Assembly (NCBI GenBank): GCA_036877525.1
Contig: JAZGTH010000063.1
Span: 1,230,001-1,294,000 of the forward strand
From: Chromobotia macracanthus
Lineage: Eukaryota > Chordata > Actinopteri > Cypriniformes > Botiidae
Direction: 5' to 3'
DNA: 64,000 bases
Part shown: in pieces, positions 49,105-61,400 of the stretch
Layout of the letters: every line of letters begins with the position of its first letter
Position numbering within the stretch: position 1 is the stretch's first letter
The notes under the pieces: model-generated
What the model was told of the DNA's origin: nothing
Database searches by the model: none
What the model saw: the letters and a program-made list of their open reading frames with translations, nothing else
Translations under genes and position numbers: made by a program

Positions 49105-49255
49105 TCACTACATGAGCGATGCTGTAGCTGGTTTTATCAGGTTTTGTGGAAATCTGGTCAGGCTAGTAGACCAAGTTAAGGTCTCCTAGGAGACCACCTA
49201 AGAGACCAAGCCGGTTGACCTTCTAAGACCAGCAAACCATCTCAGGTTTGTGTAA
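49105..49255. repeat. Degenerate AGACCA/ACCAGC-rich dispersed repeat
   Basis: Repeated words (agctggtttt, ctggtcaggc, tagtagaccaag, aggagaccacctaagagacc, aagccggttgacc, aagaccagcaaacc) in both orientations resemble the 'accagctaagaccagc' class of repeats in fish genomes. A related stretch lies at 54565-54785. Confidence 0.4.
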
Positions 49256-50479
49256 ACTGTATTTTTTAGCATGGACTTTTGCCTGGTATGTTCCACACAG
49301 ACTACAGGTGGCTACGGGTACATTGGAACTTTCACACCTGTGTAAACACTTAGAACATGACACTCCTACACCAGAATAAAACATTTGTCCTTGTTTGAAG
49401 CAGAGGACCTGAAAAGTTTAATTAATCTAACGCATCAATTCCTGCAGTTTGTGCCTTTAATGTTTTACAGCTCAAGTGCTGACAGGCTGTTACGTTGGAG
49501 GAGGATTTCTGTGGGTGATACTCTCGTCACTGGTGATCTTACCATCCAAATGATTTGTCATTAAACAAATGAGATGCCACACATCTGCCATTAAATCCCT
49601 CACAGCACACCTCTGTCTGTTACATTCACTCCCCTGACCTCTGTCCTGATTTTTTGTGATAACTCCTTGATGTAGTGTAACATGCATCTGTAATACTTAA
49701 CATATTTTTCCCTATTGAAGATGGGTGTTAGAGAGGGGATTTTAAGTGCAGATCAATGTGTTTTTAAAAGCAGCATTGATCTCCTTTAGAAAAAGAGAGA
49801 CGTTTAAGCAGCAGCGCAGTGTGTGCTCATGCTGTAAGAATGAGCTTGTTGTAGGCCTCACTTGACATTGTAAAGTTTAAAGTTAATCCTGCTGAACATT
49901 CCAGCAAGTTCTGTGAGGTCTGGAAAAAGTGGTTTGAATTTCCTGCTGCTCTTTCTGATTTTAGTGCTGCCTGTCTGTCCAGATGTCATTGGGTCGGTCG
50001 GTCTGTCTGAGAGTAAAAATGAAAGATTACATTTCTTCTACAAGAACGTGTTTGAATTTTAAATAACTGTAAAGGCAGGACTGTTACATATATAGATGCA
50101 AATATGAGCCATGCAATGTGCAGCACTGCAAAAAGTCATATTTGCAATATTTAAAGCGTTGCAAGTAGAATGATTCTTACTGCTATTGTACTAACCCTGT
50201 TGCTGTCATTTAAATGAAACCAGACTGACTTTTGGAATAACACCAAAGTGTGACGGCCAAAACTTGGCCAAAACTTCTCTTATCTTCACTGTTTTTTCTT
50301 TCCATATCGCCACCTGCTTGTGTCTTTTGGCCGTCTGCTTTCCTATCCTGTCTGTCTGATCGAGGCGAGTGTCTCGAGCAGAAATGAAGGAATCTTCTGG
50401 ATGACATCAGGCTGTTGTCTGCTCTGTCCAGAGGAGTGATGGATTGGGAGGGGCTGAGGAGTCCAGTGAGGGAGGAGTA

Positions 50480-50670
50480 GCAGCTGCTCGGCAGGAATTG
50501 ATTGCATTAATTGATATGCCAATATGTAAGCTTGTTACATCCAACATTGCTTAGCATGATGGCTAACAAGGCCTGCTGATCAATGGAACCAATAAAGGCT
50601 TCATCCATTAATGAGCAATGTGGTAATTAATGTAAGTCCTAAACCAATTAGAGCAGCTACTGCTTCTGCT
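50480..50670. promoter_or_regulatory. Candidate conserved noncoding element
   Basis: This block has close-set homeodomain-like cores (attgattgcattaattgata, catccattaatgagcaatgt, ggtaattaatgtaagtcc) and ctgatcaatggaaccaataa, which includes a CCAAT-type word in reverse. It holds no repeat. It is one of the clearest enhancer-like textures in the window. The call is inferred. Confidence 0.4.
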
Positions 50671-52989
50671 GGTAAGAGGCTCTGGCCGTTTTATCTTTTC
50701 TACTATCACTTCCTGCTCTGTCCCCGGCCAACTCTTAAATCACTCTTACTAAAGGTACTTTACTAGTGTAATGGTGATGTGATCATAAAGTCATGGTACT
50801 TTATGATAAACTACAATATACTAGATACTATATGAATCCATATACAGTAGTGGTGTGTTATGTTCACCCATGCCCACTCATCCCCCATGTAGTTAATCTT
50901 AAGTATATACTACACTAAAAATGTTTAGTATTTGAATAACTTGTTGAAAGCTGTCCAATGATTTCAGCGAGTACTTTGTAAGGCCCGACTGAAGTGTCTG
51001 TTTGACTGATGAGAGCTGACTCAGGAGTCATTTGTTCATGAATCTGTTTACACTGCTGGATGTTTGTTTTTGTTTTTGCTTGCAGCCAGTGAAGACAGTT
51101 CAGTAGAAAAAACATGGTTTGTGTTTGTTGTCTTTCTGTCTCTTAACATTTGATTCTTCAAGCTTGCAACTCGAGTAAATTTGTTAGTCGTGGCACTGTA
51201 AATTTAACTGTGAGGCAGGAACATAATACTGTAGTATTACAATCACTGTTTTTGAAACAACAGTGGTGTTCTGGAGACAGAGACAACGTGCTGCTTTTTT
51301 GTGGAGATGAGAATAAATATAAATTGGTAACTGGTGAAGTGCACAACTGCTATAGGGGAATCACATCTTGAAGTAAAAAGTATACTCGAGCTTTATACTT
51401 AGTTGTATACTTACTTTTACACAGTTAGTGTGACATGTTCATCTCTGCCCTCCAGCTACATGCGTGATCAATGTCGTGATGACACGTCACTGAAGTCTGA
51501 TATCAGCCTGAGAAAATGGTCACAAAGTTCTGCTTTATGAGGACCATCTCTTTCTCAGATGCGGATATCTGGTTGCCTCTGAATTCCGCTGCTATGACAT
51601 CATCTCTCACCTCTCTTTTGTGGAGGTATTTTTTGCCATGAATGTCCCCTCACTGTTATTTTTTGCTTTGCAGCTGTGTAGACAGAGTGACAATTTCGAG
51701 CACTCAATCAAAGCTCCTCTGATAGACGCCCGGTCTGTACAGGAAACACAACACGCTTATAAATCAATACTATTGTTTTCACACTGAAGAGCAGGACCAG
51801 ACCTGTCTGGAATCCATCACCTCACTTATCAGCCTACACCATTTTAACAAAGTGCATTTTTCCCTGCGCTCCCCCTGCCTTTCTGACTGATGTAACAAAA
51901 GTTGTTTTTTCTTCTAATTTAAGGAAAGGTTATTACCACAGGAATAGATACTGTAGATAAGGTGAGACATTGTAAATCTCACTATGAGGAAAAGGGGACA
52001 GGAAAGGAGACTGAATTTGGAGAGTAAAGCACAGCTCACAGATCTGATGGTAATCTTGCTTTATTTGCTGTTGTGGTTTGGCCTCCCCAGGGCTTGTAAT
52101 GAATTTATGTGCTTTAAGTGAATGTGAGTTCTGGCACGGTTATGAGGAGTGTGCATGTCTCATTGTGTTTCATAAATTATGGAGGTCATCCTTAATTATG
52201 TATTTGTTTTTGTGTGTGAGATTACACATGGGGTGTAAATGTGTTATGTCTTTTGGTGTAGTGTCAGGGGACAGGAAGAAGAGGCCCTGAACTCATTGAT
52301 TTTGTTCTGGGCAGCTAGAGTAGATCACAGAGATACAGTATGAAATGGTACATTCACCTCTCAGATACATTTAAAAGAATACACAGAAAAGGCAGGAAAT
52401 TAGGGCATGTAAACACCCCCGAGGATGGGTATATGGCTCAGAGTTTGCTCTTTCATGGCTCAGGAGTTAACACCTAATGGAGTTCTCAGTTAGGGTTCTT
52501 TTTATATTCCAGCTCTTAAAATGTCTTGGGTGAAACAAAAATAGACACAGACAATTGTCGACATACTGTAAGATTACAGTGTGATGAAAAGTGAGTGTCA
52601 TCAAAGTTTATTTTAAAGTGTTTGACTTTGGCATCTTGTGCAAAGGTGAGCACAAGATCTCTTGAAACGTCAGAGCAAACCCCTCAAATCACTGGTGTCT
52701 TGTTCTCAGGAGAAACATCTGAGAAGCTGGAGACTTTCTGGAGAAAACAAAATCTCCATTGAGATATAAAGGATGTCCTGTTTGATTTTTCTGTTAGATG
52801 GGCTAAAAAATGGATGGCATTGTAAAATCCATCAGGGAGGAAGGGTGAAAGGCGTGTCCCACTGAAACCTGTATTCCTAATTGGTGCTTACAGCAGGGCA
52901 GAACAAATAAACAGTAAGTAAGATGCTTCATTGGTGCTGGAATGTCAATGCTTGCGTCTTGCTCAAGCCTGCACTTTGAATGCTTGTGT

Positions 52990-53110
52990 ATTGACCCCAG
53001 CAGACCCCAGAGGATACCCTAATTGAAAATTAATACTGAATCAATGCTGCGGGCCATTTGCATATTGATTATAAACATCCAGGAAGGCAGCAAGTATGCG
53101 CAGGATCAAT
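52990..53110. promoter_or_regulatory. Candidate conserved noncoding element with POU octamer
   Basis: Contains ATTTGCAT at 53056-53063 directly followed by attgattataaac, and upstream cctaattgaaaattaatact. Repeat-free. The call is inferred. Confidence 0.3.
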
Positions 53111-54564
53111 AGAGCCCTTCTGCAGCTGGGTGAGCACACTACATCACATGCAGCTGTCTGCTCCTGAGGTTAAAGACTGGTGCTTGTAGAGGAGATCTTG
53201 TCAGACAGAATCCAACCAAAGCAGCTTCAGACTTAATACAGACTGCTGCCCGAGTCAGAGATCTGCTGTGAGCTCCTGTTTTCTGTAGGCAAACTGTAGA
53301 TGCTAATAAATGTGTGTTGGTAGGAAAGCAATATTACAGTCTGCCTTCGCTGCTCTATATTCAACCAGATATGCTTCTTTATTTGAGGTTTACTCTTATG
53401 GCTGTAGAGCCCAGCTGTGCTCCATGACTGTTTGGGAGGAAACGTTGACCTTGTTTTCTGCCCTGCTGTTGAACCTTGAACCTACTAAACACATTATGAG
53501 TACATGTGTAAAACCTGCGTCTAAGTGTATGTGTGCCTTACTGAGACATGCTAACCCTCATTTCCTTTGTTTTTTGAGGAAAGAGCACAATATGAGAGAG
53601 ATCAAGACAGCCTCTTTTTAATTTTGATAGAACGTTTGCAGCATTATGAGAGCAATGAAAACCGAATCCAGCACTTTAAAGTCCAGATTATGAGTCAACA
53701 CACGCATTCCTCTCCCCAGCTCCCTGTAATGTTTTCCACATGTTGGATGGGGACAGAGCAGAAGAGCTTGAGAGAGGAGAGGGTGAGATTTAACAGAAAG
53801 GTTTAAAGAAGAAACGAAGTAAATCCAGCCACAATCTCTAACACAACACACTGCCACAGGTAATGTCCCTGCTGTCAATTCATTCTGAAGTTTAGCTGTA
53901 GCTTGAGGATCTTGCTAAGGCTCATCCTCACTGTTACATGTTTGTCTGAATCCCTAACAGTAAGTATTAAACTTTAAGGTGTATCTCATCCTCCAGCGTT
54001 TGTTTTATAGGCATGAATGATACCTAAAAACTCACAAGTTGCTAAGGAAAGCTATGCTAGTACTTTCTGAAGTGTGAATATGAATCAGGTTTTTTCTACA
54101 ATGTAAAAATTTGTTTTGACCTTTTGTGTTTATTAGAGCACTTGCCCAACCTTTCACACCCCAACAGAGAGACTGAAGCTGTTGTTAAACTGATCTTTTT
54201 CTATCTCTAGAAACAGGGTTTTGAATGACAACCATTATAAAGCTGTAGTCCATCAGTGCAGTAAGCCCCCTCACCACAAGCTCCACCCCCCTCAGGACAG
54301 TCCGGCCTGCTCGGGAAGACTGGAGCCGAGACCGGGGCCCTGGGAGCCAGGCTGCATCTGATTGCTTCATTACAGGCCCTTTCATTGACGTGGCTGCACT
54401 GAACTGATGAACTGCAGCAGTGGACAAAAGCACATAATTGGGAGAAATGAATTCTTATCACACTCTTCTCATGAGGCTGCCAGTGCTGGCTGGAGCCATG
54501 CTGGAGCTCAGACAGAGTAAGAAAAAGAAAAAACGAGGATCTGGGATGTCTGCTTCCATGAGTT

Positions 54565-54785
54565 TCCATGTTGGTCCAAGTTGGTTTATGACCAGCATGA
54601 CGATGGTCAATATGATGTCAACACAAAGTTTCTTAATTTGCTTAACCTACAAGATTTCCTTGGTGAGCTTGACAGAACTTTGTGAATCTTTGCTGGTTTG
54701 CAAGCTTTACCAACTAGTTAGTGATGGTTTGGTGTGGTTCACCAGCAAACTTGGCTTGCAAAGCTAGTAAACCAGCATGGTCTGT
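54565..54785. repeat. Degenerate ACCAGC-rich dispersed repeat
   Basis: Recurring words (ttggtccaagttggtttatg, accagcatgacgatggtcaa, gctggtttgcaagc, ttcaccagcaaacttggctt, gtaaaccagcatggtctg) suggest an old repeat related to 49105-49255. The apparent open frame at 54438-54767 overlaps this repeat and is not a gene I can support. Confidence 0.4.
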
Positions 54786-55139
54786 TTATGTTAAAAGAAA
54801 TCTTGATAGTATACCTAATTAAGAAGCTTGGTGAAACCCAAGCTCCAAAACACAACCTTTATTGATGACCTGTGCTGCTGCTCTTTTCATCTGGGAAGAC
54901 TTTTGCCTATGTCTTCAGAACAAATGGGCAGTTTTGGTTTAATTTGAATGCAGTGATGGTTTAAGCTCAGCCTGTGTACAGAACTTAGCACTTAAGCAAA
55001 ACTTAGCTTAACTTAGGCAGCTGTCCCAGTCTAATACTTCATGGCTCCTGGTGGTATTAGCAGCACTGTTGTTTTGTTTTAACTCAAAAAGTGCACTGGA
55101 CTCTTCAGCCTGTAATGCACTCTGTTTATTTTCCTCCCA

Positions 55140-55520
55140 GCAGCCCCTGGGGGAGGCCCGTATTAGTTAGTGGCTTCATCTCAGTCCAGTCATCAGGCAT
55201 GGCTGCCCCAGTGTTTACCTGTGGGATGAATAATTAATGTGAGCTACCTGCTCCCTCATCTCAATGAGACAGATCTCTGGCTAATTAGAGAGAGAAGTCT
55301 TCCTGTTCTGTCTTCCACAGCGGGGACGCCAAATAAACGAACAGCAACAATAAAAACAGCCATAACAGGAGCACTGAGCTGCGGCCCGGCCCACAGTTCA
55401 GAATTTGGTGAAGGGATTGGTGGAAAATCTTGAAACCAATTTAGGTTCCAACAGTGGTCTCAGAGGAACAGAGTAATTATTAATCTCATGCTTGCCCAAG
55501 ACAGACTAATGACAAATAAG
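55140..55520. promoter_or_regulatory. Candidate conserved noncoding element
   Basis: Repeat-free block with gatgaataattaatgtgagc, ctctggctaattagagagag, gagtaattattaatctcatg and CpG words (acgccaaataaacgaacagc). The call is inferred. Confidence 0.3.
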
Positions 55521-56419
55521 CTTACTCTCTCTTTCTCACTTTGTCTCTCACCCAGCTGCTGTGCACAGTCAGCACAGAGAAACACACACACAGCCTAACC
55601 TTTCATTCCACAAATATATTCTGCTGATTTGATCTGGAGACCATTAGCCTTTACAATTTCCTCTGAAAGTTTGAAAGTAACACTAATTGCATGGCCATGC
55701 ATTCATCTCACACTGCATAAATTAATAAGAATATTAAGCTCAGCTGGTTGATGAGTCCATCACCTACAGTTTTTTTTTTTTTTTTTTGGTTCTTATAGCC
55801 AGTGCTTGAATTCAAGTATATCTGTGCATATGTTAGCTGTGTGTGTATGGATTTATGTATGTAAATACATGTGTACATCCAAGAACTTGGCTATGGTGAC
55901 TGTATATGTACTAACAGCATGCCAGAGAAAATCGTTCTCTCAGCTCTCCCTGTGAAAACTGTCACTGTCTGATGTGACCTTGAGAACTGAGGACAGAGCA
56001 GAGATGTGCAGGGAGCAAATTACAGCTGAAAATGTCTGTAGAGGACTGGACACACCACACACTGTGTGCATGTATATAAAAGCATAAACTGTGTGCAGGA
56101 GAACATTGAAAAGAAGTGAAGTGAGCACACTTGACACAGGTGACCCCGACTGATGTAACTGAATACAGTCAAACTGACCCTGGAACTGTAGCTGGTAGAG
56201 CCCAAAGCCCATTGACTGTGTGGTTGAGATGATCTTTTTCAAAGAATGCTTTTGAGATGCTTTTTCCAGTGTGCCAGTCGCCATACAGCAAATTGGTAAA
56301 CTGATTAGGCTGAGATTAGAGTCTTCTGATAACAGATGGATAGATATACTCTTGAGATTAAACGGATAACTAGATCGACTGATAGCTGAGTTTGTTGTTG
56401 TCTCTCTGACTCGACCTCC

Positions 56420-56560
56420 CCAGCTTCTGTTGTAATTAAGGATTTAAGGTGTGCGTGTAATTAAATAAATAATGGCCAAATTATGCGACAATGAATTAAT
56501 ACATTACAGGAGGAGAATAAATAAGCCCCAGCTAATTGCATAAAATGAGTATGTTTTTCA
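56420..56560. promoter_or_regulatory. Candidate conserved noncoding element
   Basis: Short block with ttgtaattaaggatttaagg, gcgtgtaattaaataaataa, gcgacaatgaattaatacat and agctaattgcataaaatgag. Dense TAAT/ATTA cores are joined to CpG words. The call is inferred. Confidence 0.3.
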
Positions 56561-57029
56561 TTAGCTTTTTGAGGGGAAATCTCATTATATGCATCACAAA
56601 CCATAATTCTCCTTTAGAAATATGTAAATTTGCAATCATAGAAAAAATAAGTGACAAGAGGAAGGAGAGATACTTTTTAACAGCATTATGTCATGTTCAC
56701 ATTACGCTTCCTTGGGTACCTCATTTGTCTAGATGTGACAGAAATTCTTTCCCACCAGTACATTTGATGAATTTTAACTGCTATATGTATTGGAACCAAA
56801 ACAATTGTGTGGTTAATGATACTGCAGTAATTCTGTTTTATTTCAGATTTCAGAGTTTGTTACCTGTTTTGATCAAGCCTGCAATGTGGGACCTAAGACT
56901 GTCCTAATATTTGTCTGTGCATAGCTTGTTATTTTTAACAGCCAGTTTTTGGCAACAGTGCTCTGTTACAAAAGGAGTTCTAGATTCACTGTAAATGCTC
57001 ACTTTGCTGTTTAGACTTTTTAACACGTC

Positions 57030-57370
57030 ATTTACTAGATTAAAATGCACTTTGCAGCCCTGTAATGAGAATAAAGTGTGGCTGTAATGCAGACTTTAAT
57101 TATGAAAAATATGCCATTCCTTTGGCGTGAGCTTTGCAGTATAGCCTGTTCAGTGTGGTTCTTAATGCACATGCATACCTGAGCATATAGTCACACAAAA
57201 AGACACAAATATTAACTGTCTGCCAGATAAACATATCTATAGTAATTACATCAGAGAATGGAGATGGTCTGATCATGTTGTGCATAATTACTGCAGAAAA
57301 ACAATGCATGTCTATTAAGAGTCATTATGAAGCTTTCACGGATAGCAATCCAATTACACTAGTTTGTTTC
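57030..57370. promoter_or_regulatory. Candidate conserved noncoding element
   Basis: Repeat-free block with ccctgtaatgagaataaagt, gactttaattatgaaaaata, ctatagtaattacatcagag, ttgtgcataattactgcaga and gcaatccaattacactag. The call is inferred. Confidence 0.35.
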
Positions 57371-57704
57371 TCACTGTAAATAGGCACATTGGAGACAGCG
57401 CAGCCTTGCTGTGTCCAGAAGAGCAGTAGTAAGATGTAGTTTACCGCTGATCTAAGATTAGTTGGAGATTAGTTGAAGTATAGGAGTGTGGCCATCAGCT
57501 GATCTTGGATCAGAGGGCAGGGCAGCCCTTGGAGGTGGTCGCCATTGAGCCGGGTCTTCTGAAATCTGCTGTTTAGCCACAGAGGCAGGACCAGTATGTT
57601 GACGACACTCACTCACAAGTTGCCATTAGAGACAAAAGTGTAAAGATGCTTTCTTTTAGCATACAGTAAGATGGCGTGTGCTGTGGAGAGCAGATTTAGG
57701 GTGA

Positions 57705-57716
57705 CCCCCCCCCCCC
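57705..57716. repeat. Poly-C run
   Basis: Twelve consecutive C between gtga and gctc. It separates two regulatory-looking blocks and its length may be unreliable. Confidence 0.95.
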
Positions 57717-57769
57717 GCTCAATTACTTTACACTAGGTCAACCCAAACACCCCTTTGTCTCTACAGAGC

Positions 57770-58320
57770 GGAGCGCAAGGCAAGATTCTCTAGATCAAAG
57801 TGTAGAAGGTTTTAATTAAGGAGGAGAAAAGGCTTTATTTGTTACCAAAAAGAAAGATGAAAACAACCAGACGTTTTCCTATTAAGGAGAAATGTCAAGC
57901 GCGGTGGTGAGGCGATAGTCTGCGCGCTTGCCTTTGTTGTCCCTCCTGACATTGCAGGCTAATTTTTCATGGTTATTTGAACTGGAAAATGAAAGAGAGG
58001 TTTGCGATTATTTCCTATAAATGACAACACAATCGCATTACGCTTCAGTACAAACACAGAGAGGATATTGCCTTTTCATATTTCATGTGAACGTAATGGA
58101 TGGGTTATGCAAAGAGGCCCAGAAAGACAAATGGAGGAAGAGAGCAGCAAGTGTTTGATTTGTATTAGAAAACGGCCTGAAAGTGGGACGGATGAACCAT
58201 ATTTCCTTATTTTCAATAACTGCCGTCGGTACTGAGCTTGTTATAAGTGTTTGTGCGGCGTAACGATTGGATTTTTGTAGCGGATTGCTATTAGCAGCCA
58301 CCGGGGGCGGAACTGCAGCG
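57770..58320. promoter_or_regulatory. Candidate conserved noncoding element
   Basis: About 550 bp without repeats. CpG words are kept at unusual density for this intron (caagcgcggtggtgaggcga, tagtctgcgcgcttgccttt, cacaatcgcattacgcttca, ttgtgcggcgtaacgattgg) beside AT-rich cores (ggttttaattaaggagga, gctaatttttcatggttatt). This suggests an element held under constraint or protected from methylation. The call is inferred. Confidence 0.4.
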
Positions 58321-59363
58321 ATTCAGCGTGTGTGCAGGAGGAAGATTTTCTGTGTTCACATTGCTGCTTCTGCTTGGCTGTGTTCTAAAGATGCAGTTGC
58401 ATACTGCATGCTGTTTTTATGAAAATGATAATATTAATCAAACAACAACATTAACAAGAAATATGCAATGTTATGGACAACACCAGGTCTGACAGGTGGC
58501 ATTTTGCACAGGTCTGATAGTTTAACTAACGTTTTCCCTTTTTCCTGTGTATATTCACTTGTGTTTAGACAAATCCAGTGTGTTTACATTATTATCTCAA
58601 AAGGAGGTGATTTTGAATAAGAAGTGCTGGTCACATGCATAGCCTGTCAGTCGGCCAAACAGCACACAGGCCCCAAATTGAGTTTGCCAATACTGTAGAA
58701 AGACTGGCATCCAAACTTTAAGTATCTACTTAATACAGTTGGGCTGCATTTTTCCCGTTAATGACAATCTTCTGTCTCGCCAGTCTTCAGTAAATCACCT
58801 CTGTGTGCGTGTATGTGTGTGCGCAGACGCTGTAACTGCTGAGTGATCCACCATTACAGTTAGTAAACACCACGCGCATCACCTCTCGTTCTTACCTGCT
58901 GTGAGGCTGTGCTACAATCTCATAGCTCAAACACATCGATACAAACCCCACTCTTATAATTCAAAAATAATATTGATTAAGTCATCTGGCATTCATAAAC
59001 CCTAAAAATTCTGTTTTATCTCCTGGTTCGCTGACATAAACAAGCAGGTGCTGCTGAGCACCTTCAATCGCAGGACACGCATCTCCTACAGAACGCCTCG
59101 CTGCTGTGGGGAGGCTGGCGTGAGCCTGCCTGCAGTGGGGTGATGCCCCGTTTGAGTTTGTCTTTGCTTAATGTTGTTTTTTTTTAAGCATGCAGACTTG
59201 TTGCATTATCCACACGGGATCCACGAGCGGCATGGTACGTATGCTGCAACTGCGCTGTAAGGTGGGCGCAACATACATATACGTTTAGCCCTGGCCGCAT
59301 TGATTTTTCTGAGTTAATACCTCTACAGAGAAATCCACAGGCAGATAGATGCACTACAAAGAT

Positions 59364-59739
59364 ATGCAAATTCCACACTCAATATATTGATATCCAGAGA
59401 TCTTTCTCAGACGTCCTGCTGTACCAGGCAGGGCAGTATAACAAGAGACGTAAGGAGATAAGTAGCTGTTAATGGACAGACGCAGGCTTATACAAACATT
59501 AGACAAACTCTCTTGCCCACTGTCCAAGTTGAGAGTTGAACTTTTCCTGACTGGTAGAAAAGCTGGACGAGTTGGTCGTTTTCTCCACCTTTTCTCCATA
59601 GGGAAAGAATTTGCATGAAATATGAAAAGCAGCTGTGTGGAAATGAGCTGTTGTTTAGTGTTGTTCTCAGGAAGGAAAGTGTGATATGATGACATTTGAA
59701 TTTTGTCTGTAGATTATACACATTCAAACACATTTGCAT
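59364..59739. promoter_or_regulatory. Cluster of three POU octamers
   Basis: Perfect octamers lie at 59364-59371 (ATGCAAAT), 59609-59616 (ATTTGCAT) and 59732-59739 (ATTTGCAT). Three in 376 bp is more than expected by chance, but the surrounding sequence is not otherwise remarkable. Confidence 0.2.
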
Positions 59740-59994
59740 GTCTGATATGAAGGAGCATCACTGATCAAGATGTAATGCTGTTACAGATGCCATCTCAGAC
59801 AGGTAGACTGTCTGTGCGCGAACACACGCTACCCAGTAATTAAAGAGAGTCTGAGGCCAGCGCTGTAGATGAGTTATGCATTGAGGCGTTCTGACAGTTT
59901 CAGGTTATGATTTTTTGTTCCTTTTTACTAAATGGAAAATCAATACATTTTGTTCAGCTCTCACAGCAGTGCCATCACATATTTCCAAGTCAAT

Positions 59995-60180
59995 GGTCAA
60001 TATAAATTTATATACATTACATTTGTATAAATATCTACACATGCATATTTATAAATATATATATATATATATATGATTATTATATCCTAATTTATCTTTT
60101 AAATATTGATATTAAAATTCATTTTTATAAAAACTTAAGTAGATATTTATAAAAATATTTGCTTCAAATATGTACACACG
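59995..60180. repeat. AT-rich low-complexity region with (TA)n
   Basis: Very AT-rich sequence with a TA run near 60055-60074 and repeated tttataaatat-type words. Confidence 0.8.
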
Positions 60181-61370
60181 TGTGCACAGGTGCAGGGCAG
60201 AAAAAGCACAGCAATATACGCTGGCCTGCTTTTAATGTGTGTGTGAGTGACTGCTGGTAAACACTGCCTAATGGGGTGCGTGTGTGTGTTTGGGGGGGAT
60301 TAAGGGGGCACAGGGAGTCATGGTTTTAACATGGGAGCCCTCTCACTGATTTCTGCCTGTTTCTTGTATGGGTGTGTCAGCTGATAGTATAATTGTCTGT
60401 CAATTAATAAAATTGTTTTTATTGTGCTTGTAGAAATATTCAAGGATATAAACGAGTAAAGATCTGCTCATAAAATCTTTCTGACAATAATAATAAAATA
60501 AATTACATTAGATTTAATTTTGTATGGTAGCAAAATGCAGATGTTGGTGAAATGTCTCCATTCATACCTGAAATTCCCCTTTATTATTCCAATATTCATT
60601 CATAATGTGATTTTTTTTTTTAAAGCTAAATACTTAAAACAGAATGCAAGTTTATTCTAAGAGATGAACTTGTGTTTTTTCAGGTTGTGTGTAATGATGT
60701 GTGAGAGTTTCATGTTGCAGATCAGCAGTTACTGGAAATGCCATGCTTGTGATGTCATATCAGGAACAGACATTAAATGCTGTTTGTTTAGATGAGGAGG
60801 ATTTAACAGTACCAGTGAGTTTCCTCTTGTTAGCCCTTTGCTTCTCATGTAGATGGCAGAAACTGTGTCTGTAGGTGAACCGTCCGCTGAAATGGCCAGT
60901 GGTTGTGAAAGGCATGAGGGATCAAATGCTGCACAGAGGCCGTGCAGATCAGATGGGGGCTGTATGGAGAGCCGGGTGTGAGACTGAGGTGGGGGGTGGC
61001 CTTTCTCTTCTGTTTGTGATCAACTTGCTGTGTAAAGTTTGTTAGCTGTTAGACGTACCCTCCTCCCCTCGCACCTCCTGCTTCAGCGCCTCCCCCTCCA
61101 GCAGCTAGGCTGTAGAGACACAGAAGTATTCATTCACATTTAGATTTGAGGGTCATGACAGGGCCAGCGCCAAGTGAACGTCATGGCTTCTGGGAGGCAG
61201 GTCAGGAATTTAGCACATAACTCAACCCCACTCTTGTACAGAGCCCCGGCCCTCGAAGCCAAAGAGGTACTTAGCTTGTGTTTGTTTCATGCTGGAGGTG
61301 TGTGTTTGGTGGAGTGTATGAGAATGATTAAGACAAACAAACGTGAGGTTGTATCATTTTTGCACGTGTG

Positions 61371-61400
61371 TGTGAGCGAGCGAGAGAGAGAGAGAGAGGA
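61371..61400. repeat. (GA)n microsatellite
   Basis: A GAGCGAGCGA start runs into pure GA and is followed by a G/T-rich stretch. Confidence 0.85.

Noticed and set aside
56536..56907. 123-codon + strand open frame
   Set aside because: AT-rich, begins inside a candidate noncoding element, and shows no protein motif.
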